Counted from the stretch's first letter, positions 17,402-26,880 are shown. The stretch: DNA of 64,000 bases from Arthrobacter sp. B6 (GCF_001663775.1 NZ_KV467168.1:534420-598419); one strand, 5' to 3'. The notes: a model not told the origin generated them from the letters alone. Translations and numbers: made by a program.

Positions 17402-18000
17402 GTGTCCGCTTCGAGGCCTCGGGCCGATATGGCGTCGCCGATGGCTTCAGCAGACTGGATGAGCCCGACGATAACGGGAACCACGATTTCATAGCTGTAA
17501 ACTTTTTGCCCACGGGCCAGAAACGCCTCCCGCGCCGTGGTGACGGACGATGACAGAAGAGGAATCGCGCGCATCGTCAGCGACAGGACCAGGCTGGCCC
17601 GCCAAGGGCTTATGCCGATGCGTCGCAGCGGTTCAAGCATCTTGCCGAAAAATTCGATCATATCGCTGCTTCGGGTGGTGTATGTGAGCAGGCTTGCCAG
17701 CAGAATGGCGATAAGTAGGCGGATGCCGAACACTGCCCCGCGCTGCAGACTATGGAAAAGCATTTGGGCTGCGACCGTCAGCACCACGATGGGGACAACC
17801 GGCCGCACCGCCGCCCACACCAGTGGAGGCCGAATGCCAGCGGCCGGGTAGACCAGCAGACTGGACAGTAGGATTGCACCTAGCGCATACAGATTCTCTA
17901 CGAGGAAAACAGCTGCGAGAATCAGGAACAGCACTAGGAATTTAGCGGACGCGGGCGCTCGGTGCAGCACAGAAGCACCGTCGACGTACAGGCCCATCAT
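17365..18000 (-). CDS. bioN: ECF transporter transmembrane subunit, biotin (BioN/EcfT)
   Basis: A 211-residue membrane protein with several hydrophobic helices, and the EcfT coupling region WRASLVLSLTMRAIPLLSSSVTTAREA followed by an A-R-G motif (FLARGQK). It forms the membrane scaffold between BioM and the substrate-binding BioY. The ATG overlaps the bioM stop (ATGA). Confidence 0.9.
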   Translation of the reverse strand: MMGLYVDGASVLHRAPASAKFLVLFLILAAVFLVENLYALGAILLSSLLVYPAAGIRPPLVWAAVRPVVPIVVLTVAAQMLFHSLQRGAVFGIRLLIAILLASLLTYTTRSSDMIEFFGKMLEPLRRIGISPWRASLVLSLTMRAIPLLSSSVTTAREAFLARGQKVYSYEIVVPVIVGLIQSAEAIGDAISARGLEADTYESGTLDEVSK

Positions 18001-18698
18001 CGGCGGATGCGCTCCTTTTCCCGATTGCCGATGAGACGTCGGTAAGCGGCCACGGCGTCCTGGGGTGAGCCATCGAAGTGAACCTGTCCCCGATCCATTG
18101 CGATGACTCGGTCGAAATCCTCAATAATTTCCAGATGATGCGTCATCAGGATGACCTGCTGGCTCAGTGTCTCAAGGGTATCGAGGAAGATCTGGACATT
18201 ATGCAAATCAAGGAGGGTCGTTGGTTCATCACAAATCAGAATGTCCGGTTGGGTAACCAAGACGGAGGCCAGGGCCAGCATTTGCTTCTGCCCGCCGGAT
18301 AGGAGGTGAGCTGAGTGGCTGGAAAATTCCGATAACCCGTAACGGTCCAGAGCCGCGGCCACGATATCTGCGTTTTCCAGCTTTGAAAGCTTCTGTCCCC
18401 GGAGCCCCAGAGCGACGTCCTCCGCAACAGATGGCATGATGATTTGGTGATTCGCGTCCGAGAACATGAACCCAACTCTGCGACGCACCTGGACAGCGTT
18501 CTTGCGCGTATCTACACCGTCCACTAGAACCGAACCCCGCCGCGGGATCAGCAAGCCGTTGAGGGTGCGGGCCAGGGTGGATTTGCCGCTCCCGTTTGCA
18601 CCAATGAAGGCAATCCGATGTTCGTGAAGGTCAAGGTTTACCTCTCGAAGCACGTCGAATCCGTCAAAGTCATGGCTGACGTCTTTCAGGGAAATCAT
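17997..18698 (-). CDS. bioM: ECF transporter ATPase, biotin (BioM/EcfA)
   Basis: A 233-residue ABC ATPase: Walker A GANGSGKST, Q-loop, signature LLSGGQKQ, Walker B DILICDEPTTLLD and a switch His in MTHH. It energises biotin import through BioN and BioY. AAAGGA precedes its ATG. It is the middle gene of a leftward bioY-bioM-bioN operon. Confidence 0.92.
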   Translation of the reverse strand: MISLKDVSHDFDGFDVLREVNLDLHEHRIAFIGANGSGKSTLARTLNGLLIPRRGSVLVDGVDTRKNAVQVRRRVGFMFSDANHQIIMPSVAEDVALGLRGQKLSKLENADIVAAALDRYGLSEFSSHSAHLLSGGQKQMLALASVLVTQPDILICDEPTTLLDLHNVQIFLDTLETLSQQVILMTHHLEIIEDFDRVIAMDRGQVHFDGSPQDAVAAYRRLIGNREKERIRR

Positions 18699-18732
18699 GG
18701 GCGCAGATCCTTTCGGCGGTTGTATGCGGATC

Positions 18733-19365
18733 CTAGCTCCCGCTTTCGCCTCGCCGGATGCCCACGGGTGGAATCGGATAAGCGCGGTGTACTGCAGCTG
18801 CCACCAGCGCGGCCAGTACTGCTTTGAGGATGTCTCCCGGAAGGAACACCGCCGAGCCGATTAGGGTGACGCCGAGATCCAAGCCCGTAAACATGGGCGA
18901 AACAAGCGCTCCCAGCAGGTCAATCACCAGTACTCCGCCGAGCAGGACGGCGGCCAAAACCCTCGGAAAAAAACGTTTTCCGGCACGGATCCTTTCCGTC
19001 AGAAAGCCGATGACTAAAGCACCGACGACCCATCCCAGGAGATATCCCAGCGATGGAGTCATGAACACCGCGATGCCTCCGCGTCCTCCTGACAGCAGCG
19101 GGAGTCCGGCCGCGACCAAAACCAAGAAGGTGACGATGGCCAGCGTCCCACGCCGCGCGCCAAGAATGGCACCAGCTAGGAACACACCCAAGTTCTGCAA
19201 ACCGATCGGTACCGCCACACCTGCAACTGGAACCGCGACAAAACCCAAGGTTGCAATGAGCGCAGCAAATAAGGCAATAAGCCCAAGGTCACGCGGCAAC
19301 AGGGTGGTGCGTCGTCGGGAGCGAGGTACCTCAGTGGGCTGACTGGAAATAAGACTATCTGGCAT
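18733..19365 (-). CDS. bioY: biotin transporter substrate-binding subunit BioY
   Basis: A 210-residue integral membrane protein with the BioY pattern of six hydrophobic helices (ALIATLGFVAVPVAGVAVPIG, GLQNLGVFLAGAILGARRG, LGYLLGWVVGALV). ATG 19365 follows AAAGGA; the frame extends upstream but without a ribosome site. It is the S-component that captures biotin in the membrane. Site C lies about 145 bases upstream within a promoter-like sequence. Confidence 0.93.
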   Translation of the reverse strand: MPDSLISSQPTEVPRSRRRTTLLPRDLGLIALFAALIATLGFVAVPVAGVAVPIGLQNLGVFLAGAILGARRGTLAIVTFLVLVAAGLPLLSGGRGGIAVFMTPSLGYLLGWVVGALVIGFLTERIRAGKRFFPRVLAAVLLGGVLVIDLLGALVSPMFTGLDLGVTLIGSAVFLPGDILKAVLAALVAAAVHRAYPIPPVGIRRGESGS

Positions 19366-19502
19366 TAGAATCCTTTTACTCAACAACGCAGGCGTTGCGG
19401 CTTTATGGGTGGCTTTAAGGTGGTGGCAGCGTGCCAGCAACCATGCGCTCAAGAGTCCCGGACAGTGGTGTGGGGCGATTGAATGTAATGCAGGACATCT
19501 GT

Positions 19503-19531
19503 AGTTTACCTATCGCTCGCTAAACAAACAA
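19503..19531 (-). promoter_or_regulatory. candidate bioY promoter with operator site C (TATCGCTCGCTA)
   Basis: Read leftward: TTGTTT (19526-19531), 17-bp spacer, TAAACT (19503-19508). The palindrome-like site 19511-19522 lies within the spacer. Transcription would start about 130 bases before bioY. It matches site A base for base over 12 positions. Confidence 0.55.
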
Positions 19532-19859
19532 GATATGGATCGTCCAAGAACTCCCTAGCAGCAGTAAGTGATGGATGGCCGAGGGGAGTTGTTCCTGGCG
19601 TAAGAGTTTCACCGCTACCGTTTCCGCAAGGTCGTTATCCGGCAACCCGCGAGTCGAAGCTGAAAGAGCCTGTGAGCTGCGGTAACACCGCGCAATTGGC
19701 CCGGTCGGGCTGGTGGCAAGTCCTGGAAAGCAGCCCTCGCGAGCCGGAGTGCATCAAGCTGGGATGGCCTCCAATCCGCGGATTTGTGCGGATTCAACAT
19801 CAATTGCATCCATCCAATGCAAGGAGTCGGGAGGGTTTCTTGGCCGGCGATTCATCGGG
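19532..19859. other. region without a recognisable gene
   Basis: About 330 bases between the bioY promoter region and the decayed recombinase. Short frames exist, but none has a motif or ribosome site. Confidence 0.4.
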
Positions 19860-20948
19860 ACGGGTGCTCGACTTCGGTGCTGTGCGTTTCCTTCACACCG
19901 AGGACCACGTGTTCACGCCGATGCTAGCGGCTGGCGCAACCAGCAGTTGAGCCGGAACCTAGCGTTTGGCACCATCGAGAGCCGGGAACGGGTGGTGACG
20001 CGCGGTTCCAGGAGTCCACGAACGAGTATCCATGGCGGTGGACGCCGGCCCACGTGGACGAGTTCTTCGGGGATCTGCGTAGCGTGAAGCACGCCTCGCA
20101 GTCCACCATCCGGAGCTACCAGGCAGCGCTTAGGGGTTCTGGGCATACGCAGCGTCGCCTGAGTATGGCTGGGACCGGGTCTGCGAACAGTACTTCGGTA
20201 CGCACCCTGCGCAGGTTTGTTTCGACTGGAACACCGCGGTCCATGCCCAGGCGACCGAATCGGCTCCTAAGCGGCGCCCCTTCACGAGGCAGGAGCTGCA
20301 GGCGTTCATTGACCGGGCCGATGACGAGGTGGACCGGATCGCTGGCTCGGCCGCAAGGGCTGCCTGCCGGCCTACCGCGATACGGTCCTTTTCAAGGTGG
20401 CCTACTGCTGGGGGCTGTGCCGTAACGAGGTTAGGCACCTGCAGACAGTCGATTTCTCCAGGACCCCGCACGCCCGGGAGTTCAGCAAGTACGGGGTACT
20501 GCAGGTCCGATATGTGAAGGCCATGAGAGGGTCTCCCCCTAAACGCCGCAGTGTCCTGACGGTGTTCGCCTGGTCGGCGGAGATCATCGCTGACTGGTTG
20601 GAACGAGGACACCTGCACATGACTGACGGTCTGGACCTGTTTCCCTCTGAACGCGGCACCCTTGTCTCCGAAACCGCCCTGAACCGCCGCTTCAACCCGT
20701 ACTGGGAAGGCCTCGGCCTCTCCCCCGGTTTCGACATCCACTCGCTGCGCCGCTCCTACGTCACCCACCTGATCGAATCAGGAATGGACCCCTTATTCGT
20801 TCGGCACCAGGCCGGGCACGAACACGCGTCAACAACAACAGCCCTCTACACCTCCGTCTCCAGCGATTACCGGGTCAAGACACTGCGCCGGGCCCTGGAC
20901 TCCACCGTCCAGGACGCCCTTGCTGGATGGAAGACGGAAGCCCCATGA
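19860..20948 (+). pseudogene. tyrosine recombinase (integrase), frameshifted
   Basis: Homology runs across at least four frames: LDFGAVRF and VFTPMLA, then WRNQQLSRNLAFGTIESRER, then EYPWRWTPAHVDEFFGDL and STIRSYQAALRG (frame 2), then YGWDRVCEQYFGTHPAQVCF and RPFTRQELQAFIDRADDEVD (frame 1, from 20137), then GRKGCLPAYRDTVLFKVAY onward (frame 3, from 20349). The last frame is intact to the end, with catalytic Arg in HSLRRSYVTHL, Gly-His in AGHEHAS and the terminal Tyr region YTSVSSDY. It would have been about 360 residues. It is probably inactive. Confidence 0.8.
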
Positions 20949-21259
20949 AACGAGAGATCGACTACCGGTGGCGGCTTGCAGAACTTATGGCAGCCCGAGG
21001 AATACACAACAGCACCGACCTGAGCCCGTTGCTGAAGGAACGCGGCATCGAACTCTCTGCCTCGCAGGTCTATCGGCTGGTCACCCAGCGCCCGGAACGG
21101 GTTTTACTCATGATGGTCGCCGCCCTCTGCGACATCTTCGCCTGGGGACCCGAGGACCTGGTCACCGTCACGGCCGCAGACGCCAAGGTCCGCAAAGTCG
21201 CGTCCGACCCCAATGTCGTAGACCTTAACAAGACCATCGCCCCAAACGCGGCCGCATAA
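20945..21259 (+). CDS. Cro/XRE-type HTH protein of a recombinase module
   Basis: A 104-residue helix-turn-helix protein (YRWRLAELMAARGIHN...LSASQVYRLVTQRPERV) that overlaps the recombinase stop by ATGA. The order recombinase, HTH protein, zinc-ribbon recombinase is a recurring actinobacterial mobile module. It is intact although its neighbours are not. It may control module expression. Confidence 0.75.
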   Translation: MKREIDYRWRLAELMAARGIHNSTDLSPLLKERGIELSASQVYRLVTQRPERVLLMMVAALCDIFAWGPEDLVTVTAADAKVRKVASDPNVVDLNKTIAPNAAA

Positions 21260-21268
21260 TCCGAGACG

Positions 21269-21530
21269 ATGGCTGACATCACTCGGCGCGCCACGGTTCG
21301 CGGCCGCCCTCGCACGACCGGCGCGTTCATCTGCGCCAGATGCTCCAGGGCAGCCGGCAAGCACCGTGCCAGCTGGCCCGAGGGCAGGATCTGCGGGACC
21401 TGCTTTACAGCGGCCATGCGCACACACGGACCTTGCCCCGGCTGCCGAACAGAGCGCATGCTTCCTGGCCGCGTTGATTGCGCAGGCATCGACCAGGACT
21501 ACCACTGCATCAGCTGGCCCGGGCGTATTG
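21269..21530 (+). pseudogene. second recombinase of the module, only the zinc-ribbon N-terminus left
   Basis: The product starts RRATVRGRPRTTGAFICARC, then ICGTCF, CPGCRTERMLPGR, CAGIDQDYHC, the cysteine-rich N-terminal part of the third gene in this module. Homology is lost just before the end of the convergent SDR gene at 21544. The reading frame continues only as antisense of that gene. The gene is truncated at a junction near 21515-21543. Confidence 0.65.
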
Positions 21531-21543
21531 ATGACCGGTGGAC

Positions 21544-22290
21544 CTATATGTCGGCGGCTGGCGGAACAGACCCCGCCATTTCGCCGCCATCCGCGATGAA
21601 TTCGGCCCCGGTGGAAAAGCTAGATTCGTCGCTCGCGAGGAATAGGACCAGGTTTGCAAGCTCATATGCTTCGCCCAAACGGGCCAGCGGCACGCCGCTC
21701 TGGTCGATGTCATAACCATCAGTCATGGGCGTGCGAACGTTGCCCGGATGCACAGAATTGGCACGGATGTTGTACTTACCGAGGTCGATGGCAACTGCTT
21801 TGGTCAGTCCACGTGTGGCGAATTTCGCAGCGGTATATCCCGGGAAGGATCCGAACCCTTTGAGACCGGCCGTTGACGAAATGTTGATGATTGATCCCTT
21901 CCCCGACAATTTGAGCGCCGGGATCGCGGCCTTGATGCCGTTGAAGGTTCCGGTCAAGTTGATCGCGATGATCGTGTTCCACTGCTCGAGGGTGTACTCG
22001 TCGACAGGTGCGAAGTTCATTATTCCAGCGTTGTTCACCAAAATGTCCAGTCCTCCGAACTCGGACACGGCAGCCGCCACGGCTGCGTCCCAGTCCTCGG
22101 GCTTCGTAACATCGAGGTGCAGAAACCGGGCGTTGTCACCCAGGGCGGCGGCAGTTGAGGCACCTTCCTCGTCGAGGACGTCGCCGATTATCACCCGCGC
22201 ACCCTCTTCGACGAGGCGCTGCGCCTGCGCCGCACCCATTCCACGCGCTCCACCGCTGACAAGACCAACTTTTCCGCTTACGCGTCCCAT
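21544..22290 (-). CDS. short-chain dehydrogenase/reductase (alcohol/ketone oxidoreductase)
   Basis: A 248-residue classical SDR. The cofactor loop GGARGMG is followed by Asp37 after beta-2 (IIGDVLD), which favours NAD. NNAG at 86-89 and the catalytic Ser139, Tyr152, Lys156 (NISSTAG, GYTAAK) are all present. It resembles cyclopentanol/3-alpha-hydroxysteroid dehydrogenases. I chose ATG 22290, with GGAAAG upstream, over GTG 22296. It could oxidise a secondary cyclic alcohol to a ketone for the Baeyer-Villiger enzyme; the substrate is inferred from context. Confidence 0.88.
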   Translation of the reverse strand: MGRVSGKVGLVSGGARGMGAAQAQRLVEEGARVIIGDVLDEEGASTAAALGDNARFLHLDVTKPEDWDAAVAAAVSEFGGLDILVNNAGIMNFAPVDEYTLEQWNTIIAINLTGTFNGIKAAIPALKLSGKGSIINISSTAGLKGFGSFPGYTAAKFATRGLTKAVAIDLGKYNIRANSVHPGNVRTPMTDGYDIDQSGVPLARLGEAYELANLVLFLASDESSFSTGAEFIADGGEMAGSVPPAADI

Positions 22291-22686
22291 ACTCACTTCT
22301 TTCCTGAAAGGGCATGCCTGTCGGCCGGCCTTGTGCTAATCCCCGGTTCAACACCCGTCTGATGGCTTGACCGGATCTCGGTTGCGGTGCGGCGTGACAT
22401 CTCGTGTCGTAGCAGGACCGTCGGGGAGGTCTCTCCGGAATGGGGAGACCCCCAGCCTTGCGCGAGCAGCCTCTCTCGGTCCGGGAGATGCTTCTTGGAT
22501 CGCTCGCATTCAGTGCTGGCTCAATCATCTTCGCTCTCGTCGTGATCAAGTAATAAGGGAACGGGCAGAACACGGACCAGAGAGGAGTGAACAACCTGCA
22601 TATGCACGAATGATAGGAGTATGACGCACCCCCTCCGGCGTAGTTCAGGAAATCGCCATGGCAGCTTACGCATTTATACCTGCTCG
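22291..22686. other. intergenic region, nothing recognised
   Basis: About 396 bases between the SDR start and the EthD-protein stop. It must hold the SDR promoter, but no clear -35/-10 or copy of the shared operator was found. Frames on either strand look like chance. Confidence 0.4.
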
Positions 22687-23460
22687 CTACCAGCGGTCGA
22701 CGAAGACGTGTTCTTTTCCAACCCAGATGGACGACCGAGCAAAATCAACAAAGCGGGCCTCGTCCTCTACGGCCCGTCTACGCAACTCGTCGGCCTGGAA
22801 GCCATCTCGAGAACTGCCTCGGTCGAACCACATTTCGGCATGGCCCGTGTAGGCTTCGACCGCCGTGCCTCGCGCTGACCTAAATGCTGCCTCCAAGGGC
22901 GTCTCAAACCGATGCACCTGCTGGTATCGCAGCAAAGTCAGGGCTGGAGCCAGCAAACGGGCAAGCGGTCCGTGAGACGTGTGCCAGTAGTGTTGCGCTT
23001 CCTGCATGGTCATCTCAGGGCGGTGTCGCAAGGGAAAGTGCGCCTTGACTAGTCCGCTCATCGGACGGGCGACAAAGTGGTCCAAGGAGGTGCTGAACTG
23101 TGGAAACTCGTGGGCAAACCAGAGCGGAGAGTTGGGCAGGTCGATGAAATCCGCCTCATCAGCGAGGAGTTCAGCATTGGCTCGCTTGCCGGCAACGCTG
23201 CCCGATGCCTCCCTCATTGCTCCTTCCGACTCCCACCACACCTCGCCCACTCCGTCGTAGGGCTGCTCCATTGGGCCCCGTGGAGCGGCGGCAAGCGCGT
23301 TAAAAGCGTCGTCGAGGCGATGAGTCTGGGTGTATCTCAGAATTCCAAGCCGCACCTGATGTGAAGCCATTAGCGGTCCGTGCTGATCGCGCCAGTGCTC
23401 CTGAAATTCCTCCACGCTGAGCTTAGGATGGCGCCGCAAGAGAAATACAAGCCGGATCAT
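22687..23460 (-). CDS. tandem EthD-domain protein
   Basis: A 257-residue protein with two EthD-like ferredoxin-fold halves: residues about 1-100 (MIRLVFLLRRHPKLSVEEFQ, HWRDQHGPLM) and about 125-235 (LVKAHFPLRHRPEMTMQEAQ, YWHTSHGPLARLL, then YTGHAEMWFD). The ATG at 23460 follows AGAAGGA; an upstream in-frame extension has low-complexity sequence and no ribosome site. EthD proteins accompany oxygenases and degradative enzymes but their chemistry is mostly unknown. Here it follows the flavin reductase gene and may act on a pathway intermediate. Confidence 0.82.
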   Translation of the reverse strand: MIRLVFLLRRHPKLSVEEFQEHWRDQHGPLMASHQVRLGILRYTQTHRLDDAFNALAAAPRGPMEQPYDGVGEVWWESEGAMREASGSVAGKRANAELLADEADFIDLPNSPLWFAHEFPQFSTSLDHFVARPMSGLVKAHFPLRHRPEMTMQEAQHYWHTSHGPLARLLAPALTLLRYQQVHRFETPLEAAFRSARGTAVEAYTGHAEMWFDRGSSRDGFQADELRRRAVEDEARFVDFARSSIWVGKEHVFVDRW

Positions 23461-23794
23461 TTGATCATTCCTTCTGCTAGGCCTAGGTGTTATGGACGCA
23501 TGGATTCGATGAAGAGGTGGCGAACCCGGAAACGGGCGGGCCCTCCACGTCCCACCGGGGGGACGCGCCCAAACCGCATAGCGCACTGAGTTACACCCAC
23601 AACGGGGGCTGAAAGGAAGAGTCCGCTACGGGGTGTGTGCAATCCTGGGCTAAGAGGCGGTATGTCCGGCAACCGACACACCGAACCTCTCGTACCTCAC
23701 CAATTTGAATGAAAACAGGCCTGGTCCGCAACTCCTACACATGAATACGGGCAGGAGGCTGGTCCAGTTGTTTGGTTCGTGTCGGCAGGGTGAG
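23461..23794. other. intergenic region, nothing recognised
   Basis: About 334 bases between the flavin reductase stop and the EthD-protein start. No gene, clear hairpin or operator copy was found. Confidence 0.4.
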
Positions 23795-25828
23795 TCATTT
23801 GATGAGGCGCGCTGCTTTTTCTGCAGCGAATACGGCCTCGTCAACGTCGCCGGGAGCGTCGCAGTCGCCGATGGCTTGGGTGGGGATGCCGGTTTGGGCG
23901 AGTGCCCGGGTCAGTTCATCGTTTTGTTGCCGCATCAGGGCCAGTACGACGGAATCGACTTCGGCTTTCCGGCTTTCACCGCCGTAGACGGAGTTGATGG
24001 TGACCGATCCGGGGGAGACTTCTGATAGGTAGGACGACGCTGTAACACGAACACCGGCTTGTGCGGCGCGCGAGACCACCCAAGGTGCCTCCACTGATGC
24101 GTAGAGATTGGCTCCGATGTGACTTCGTGGTGTGACCAACTCCACCTGGTGGCCGCGTTCTGCTAGGAGGGTGGCGATTCCAAGCGCTGTGTAGTCGCCT
24201 CTGTCTTCCATCACCACGACGCGCTTCCCGACGAGTGCAGGGTTTTCCAGCACTGATATCGGATCCAGAACGGTATTGTCGGATGCGCCGCCAATGCCGG
24301 AGAGCTGGAATGGCAGAAGGCTTGAATAGCCGGAATGATCAAAACGGGCACCGGTTGCGACGATGACGTGATCTGGTTTCAGGTCCGAAATAAGCTCTGG
24401 AGTGGCATCTACGCCCAGCCGCACGTCGACCCCGAGTCGGTACGCGGCAGCCGTCAGGTCATCTGTCAGGGTCGCCCATTGTGCGCGCCCTGGCAGTACA
24501 CGCATGTGGCGGAATTGCCCGCCGAGCTCTCCCTGTCGTTCCAGCAGGGTTACTCTGTGGCCTCGCTCAGCCGCGATAACCGCTGCTTTCAAGCCAGCCG
24601 GTCCCCCGCCGACGATTACAACGAAACGTGAGGAAGCCGCCTGCCCATCAGGCCACTCGCCTTCACGGCCCACGTGGGGATTGACCGAACAAGCGAGGTA
24701 CTTATCGGTCGACGCACGCTTCCAGCACGTGTTGGATCCAATGCAGTGTCTGATTTCAGCCGCACGGCCCTCCTGTGCTTTTTTGACCAGATCGGGGTCA
24801 GCGATATGAGCCCGCGCCATGGCGACCATGTCTGCAGAGCCGCTGGCCAGCACCGCTGCTGCCACCTCAACAGTACGGATTGCGCCGGCGACCAGCACTG
24901 GGATTGAGTCTCCGACGATCGCCTTCGCGCGCGCGGAATTGTCAATCCGGTTGGCCACGAGCCCACTCGAGGACGGCGGAATCATATGGTGCATCGTGTG
25001 GTAGTTACCGCCACTCACACTGACGTAATCGAAGAGCTCGCTCCCACTGATTTCCCGCAGGAGCTCATCAGAGACATCGGGAGTGAGGCCGGCCTCCCCC
25101 AGATATTCGTCATATGACAGACGGATACCCAGGGCAAAGTCACGACCAGCATGCCGTCTGACGGACTGTGCGATTTCGATAGCAAACCGAGCGCGGTTTT
25201 CCACTGAGCCCCCGTACCGATCCTCACGCCGATTGGTCAACGGGGACAAGAACTGGCAAACGAGGTATCCGTGGCCGGCACTGAGCTCTACTCCATCGAA
25301 TCCCCCGCTTTTCGCGTTGGCTGCTGCACGCCCGTAGAGTTCGACGATCTCGGCGATCTCCGCCTCGGTCAGAGCGTGGGCTGTCCGACCAAGAGTCGGC
25401 GACACGAGCGCCGATGCGGACACAGGGGTGCTCCAGTTGAGGTCAATGGAGTTATCAGCGTGGTAACCGCCGTGGTAGAGCTGAGTAAAAATCCTCGCGC
25501 CATGTTTCTGAACACGCCGCGTAAGGTCACGAGCAAGCGGGATATTACGCTCATCGAAGAGGTGAATCCCTGAGGGCCCCGCCGATCGCGGATCTACCGC
25601 GGCCGCCATGGTCACAAGAAGTCCGGCTCCGCCTTCCGCCCTGCGCTCGAGGTACCGTGCATATCTTTCTGAAATGAGGCCCCCGCCACTGTCGCGGGTG
25701 TAAGACGTTCCATGAGCCGGCAACAGCACCCGGTTCTTAATCTCCAGCCCGCCGATCATGATGGGTTGCCACAACATCTCCAGGTCCGAAATGCCCGCCC
25801 CGACAGCCTCACGATCGATCGTTCTCAT
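23795..25828 (-). CDS. old-yellow-enzyme/FAD oxidoreductase (2,4-dienoyl-CoA reductase or enoate reductase type)
   Basis: A 677-residue protein: an N-terminal FMN barrel (LWQPIMIGGLEIKNRVLLPA, GFDGVELSAGHGYLVCQFLSP), a short Fe-S linker, then a nucleotide-binding half (VVIVGGGPAGLKAAVIAAERG). The cluster loop reads CIGSNTC then 11 residues and Cys380. Relatives have Cys at the position of Ser365 (CIGCNVC), so one of four ligands is missing. ATG 25828 follows GGAGAT. It probably reduces an activated C=C bond. Site D overlaps its promoter. Confidence 0.88.
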   Translation of the reverse strand: MRTIDREAVGAGISDLEMLWQPIMIGGLEIKNRVLLPAHGTSYTRDSGGGLISERYARYLERRAEGGAGLLVTMAAAVDPRSAGPSGIHLFDERNIPLARDLTRRVQKHGARIFTQLYHGGYHADNSIDLNWSTPVSASALVSPTLGRTAHALTEAEIAEIVELYGRAAANAKSGGFDGVELSAGHGYLVCQFLSPLTNRREDRYGGSVENRARFAIEIAQSVRRHAGRDFALGIRLSYDEYLGEAGLTPDVSDELLREISGSELFDYVSVSGGNYHTMHHMIPPSSSGLVANRIDNSARAKAIVGDSIPVLVAGAIRTVEVAAAVLASGSADMVAMARAHIADPDLVKKAQEGRAAEIRHCIGSNTCWKRASTDKYLACSVNPHVGREGEWPDGQAASSRFVVIVGGGPAGLKAAVIAAERGHRVTLLERQGELGGQFRHMRVLPGRAQWATLTDDLTAAAYRLGVDVRLGVDATPELISDLKPDHVIVATGARFDHSGYSSLLPFQLSGIGGASDNTVLDPISVLENPALVGKRVVVMEDRGDYTALGIATLLAERGHQVELVTPRSHIGANLYASVEAPWVVSRAAQAGVRVTASSYLSEVSPGSVTINSVYGGESRKAEVDSVVLALMRQQNDELTRALAQTGIPTQAIGDCDAPGDVDEAVFAAEKAARLIK

Positions 25829-25923
25829 GTGATCTCCAATTGATTTCCAACGTCCCTCAGCCCTGCTAGCAACAGGGAGGCCTGCCGGGTGTGTGGTGAG
25901 ACACACTACGACGTAGCGACTGA

Positions 25924-25952
25924 AGGCTATCGAGCGCTATGAAATAAGTCAA
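25924..25952 (-). promoter_or_regulatory. candidate promoter with operator site D (TATCGAGCGCTA)
   Basis: Read leftward: TTGACT (25947-25952), 17-bp spacer, TAGCCT (25924-25929). The operator-like site at 25928-25939 overlaps the -10. Transcription would start about 90 bases before the flavin reductase ATG. The placement equals that at site A. Confidence 0.55.
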
Positions 25953-26880
25953 CTTCCTGCCTTGTCTTGTGAAACCCGAGTAGACCAATTAGTTGCCTCA
26001 GTTGAGCCCTCCTCTTAGGGGCGTGGTTCTCTGCAGCGGCAACGGAAGGGGGCTCTCACGTTTTGTGAAACGAACGATCCCAGCGGGAAGCGTGGCTCAG
26101 CAACCAGTGTGACGCTTGCTACGCAGGATGTTTCAAAAGTGATAAACGACAACTGCCTGAATGGGCGTCCGGCCCTTCGCCCACCAGTGGAAGGCCGGGA
26201 AGCTGTACGCTCGCAGAGGTGTCGCGGAGGCCAACGCGCACCGCGATCCTCGGCGCTGTTGTTCCTGCTATCCGTGCTCTTTGAGCTCCGGTAAGTGCAG
26301 CGGCGAGAATCGGCTAAGAGCCAAATCCTCGCCTGTCCTGGTCCAGCCCGGCACGAGCTAGCTCGACTCTATGACGAGCTTCGCTTCAGAAGATCCGATT
26401 TCCTGGGAGGTATGTTGCCAAGCGAATGACGGTTCAGGAAACGCTGGTGGAGCTTTTGGAAGTCGGCGTGATTGAGGACTGTCGTGGCAGCTGACGTCCC
26501 ACTCACCGCGCGGCTCCTTCTACGCGTGTGGAGCGGCATCCAAGGCTGGTACAACGAAGGTGTCGCAATGGTGATCTTCCCGGTCCGCTGCCGGCTCCGT
26601 CTACTCTTGGCCGTCCGCGGACGGTAGTTGCCGCAGGGGTCGAATAGTGCGGTGGATCTCCCCTGCTTACAGTGAATGGACGACTACCGTGTGACCGTGC
26701 CGCCATCGAGTGCCCGAACTCGGCTGCTTCCAACGATCCCGGCAGGCACTCAGAATTGCCATTTCCAGTTCATCAGCTGATCATAAGGAGCACGTGCATG
26801 AAGGGAACCAGGTCTCTCCCGCACTCGACTCCCAGGAAATATCACGTCTCCGGCGGTCGAACCAATTGGCAAGCCCGATC
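25953..26880. other. region of about 930 bases without a recognisable gene
   Basis: Short frames on both strands were inspected. None starts behind a convincing ribosome site or shows a known motif. It may be eroded sequence between two catabolic units, which would fit the many broken genes elsewhere in the window. Confidence 0.45.
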
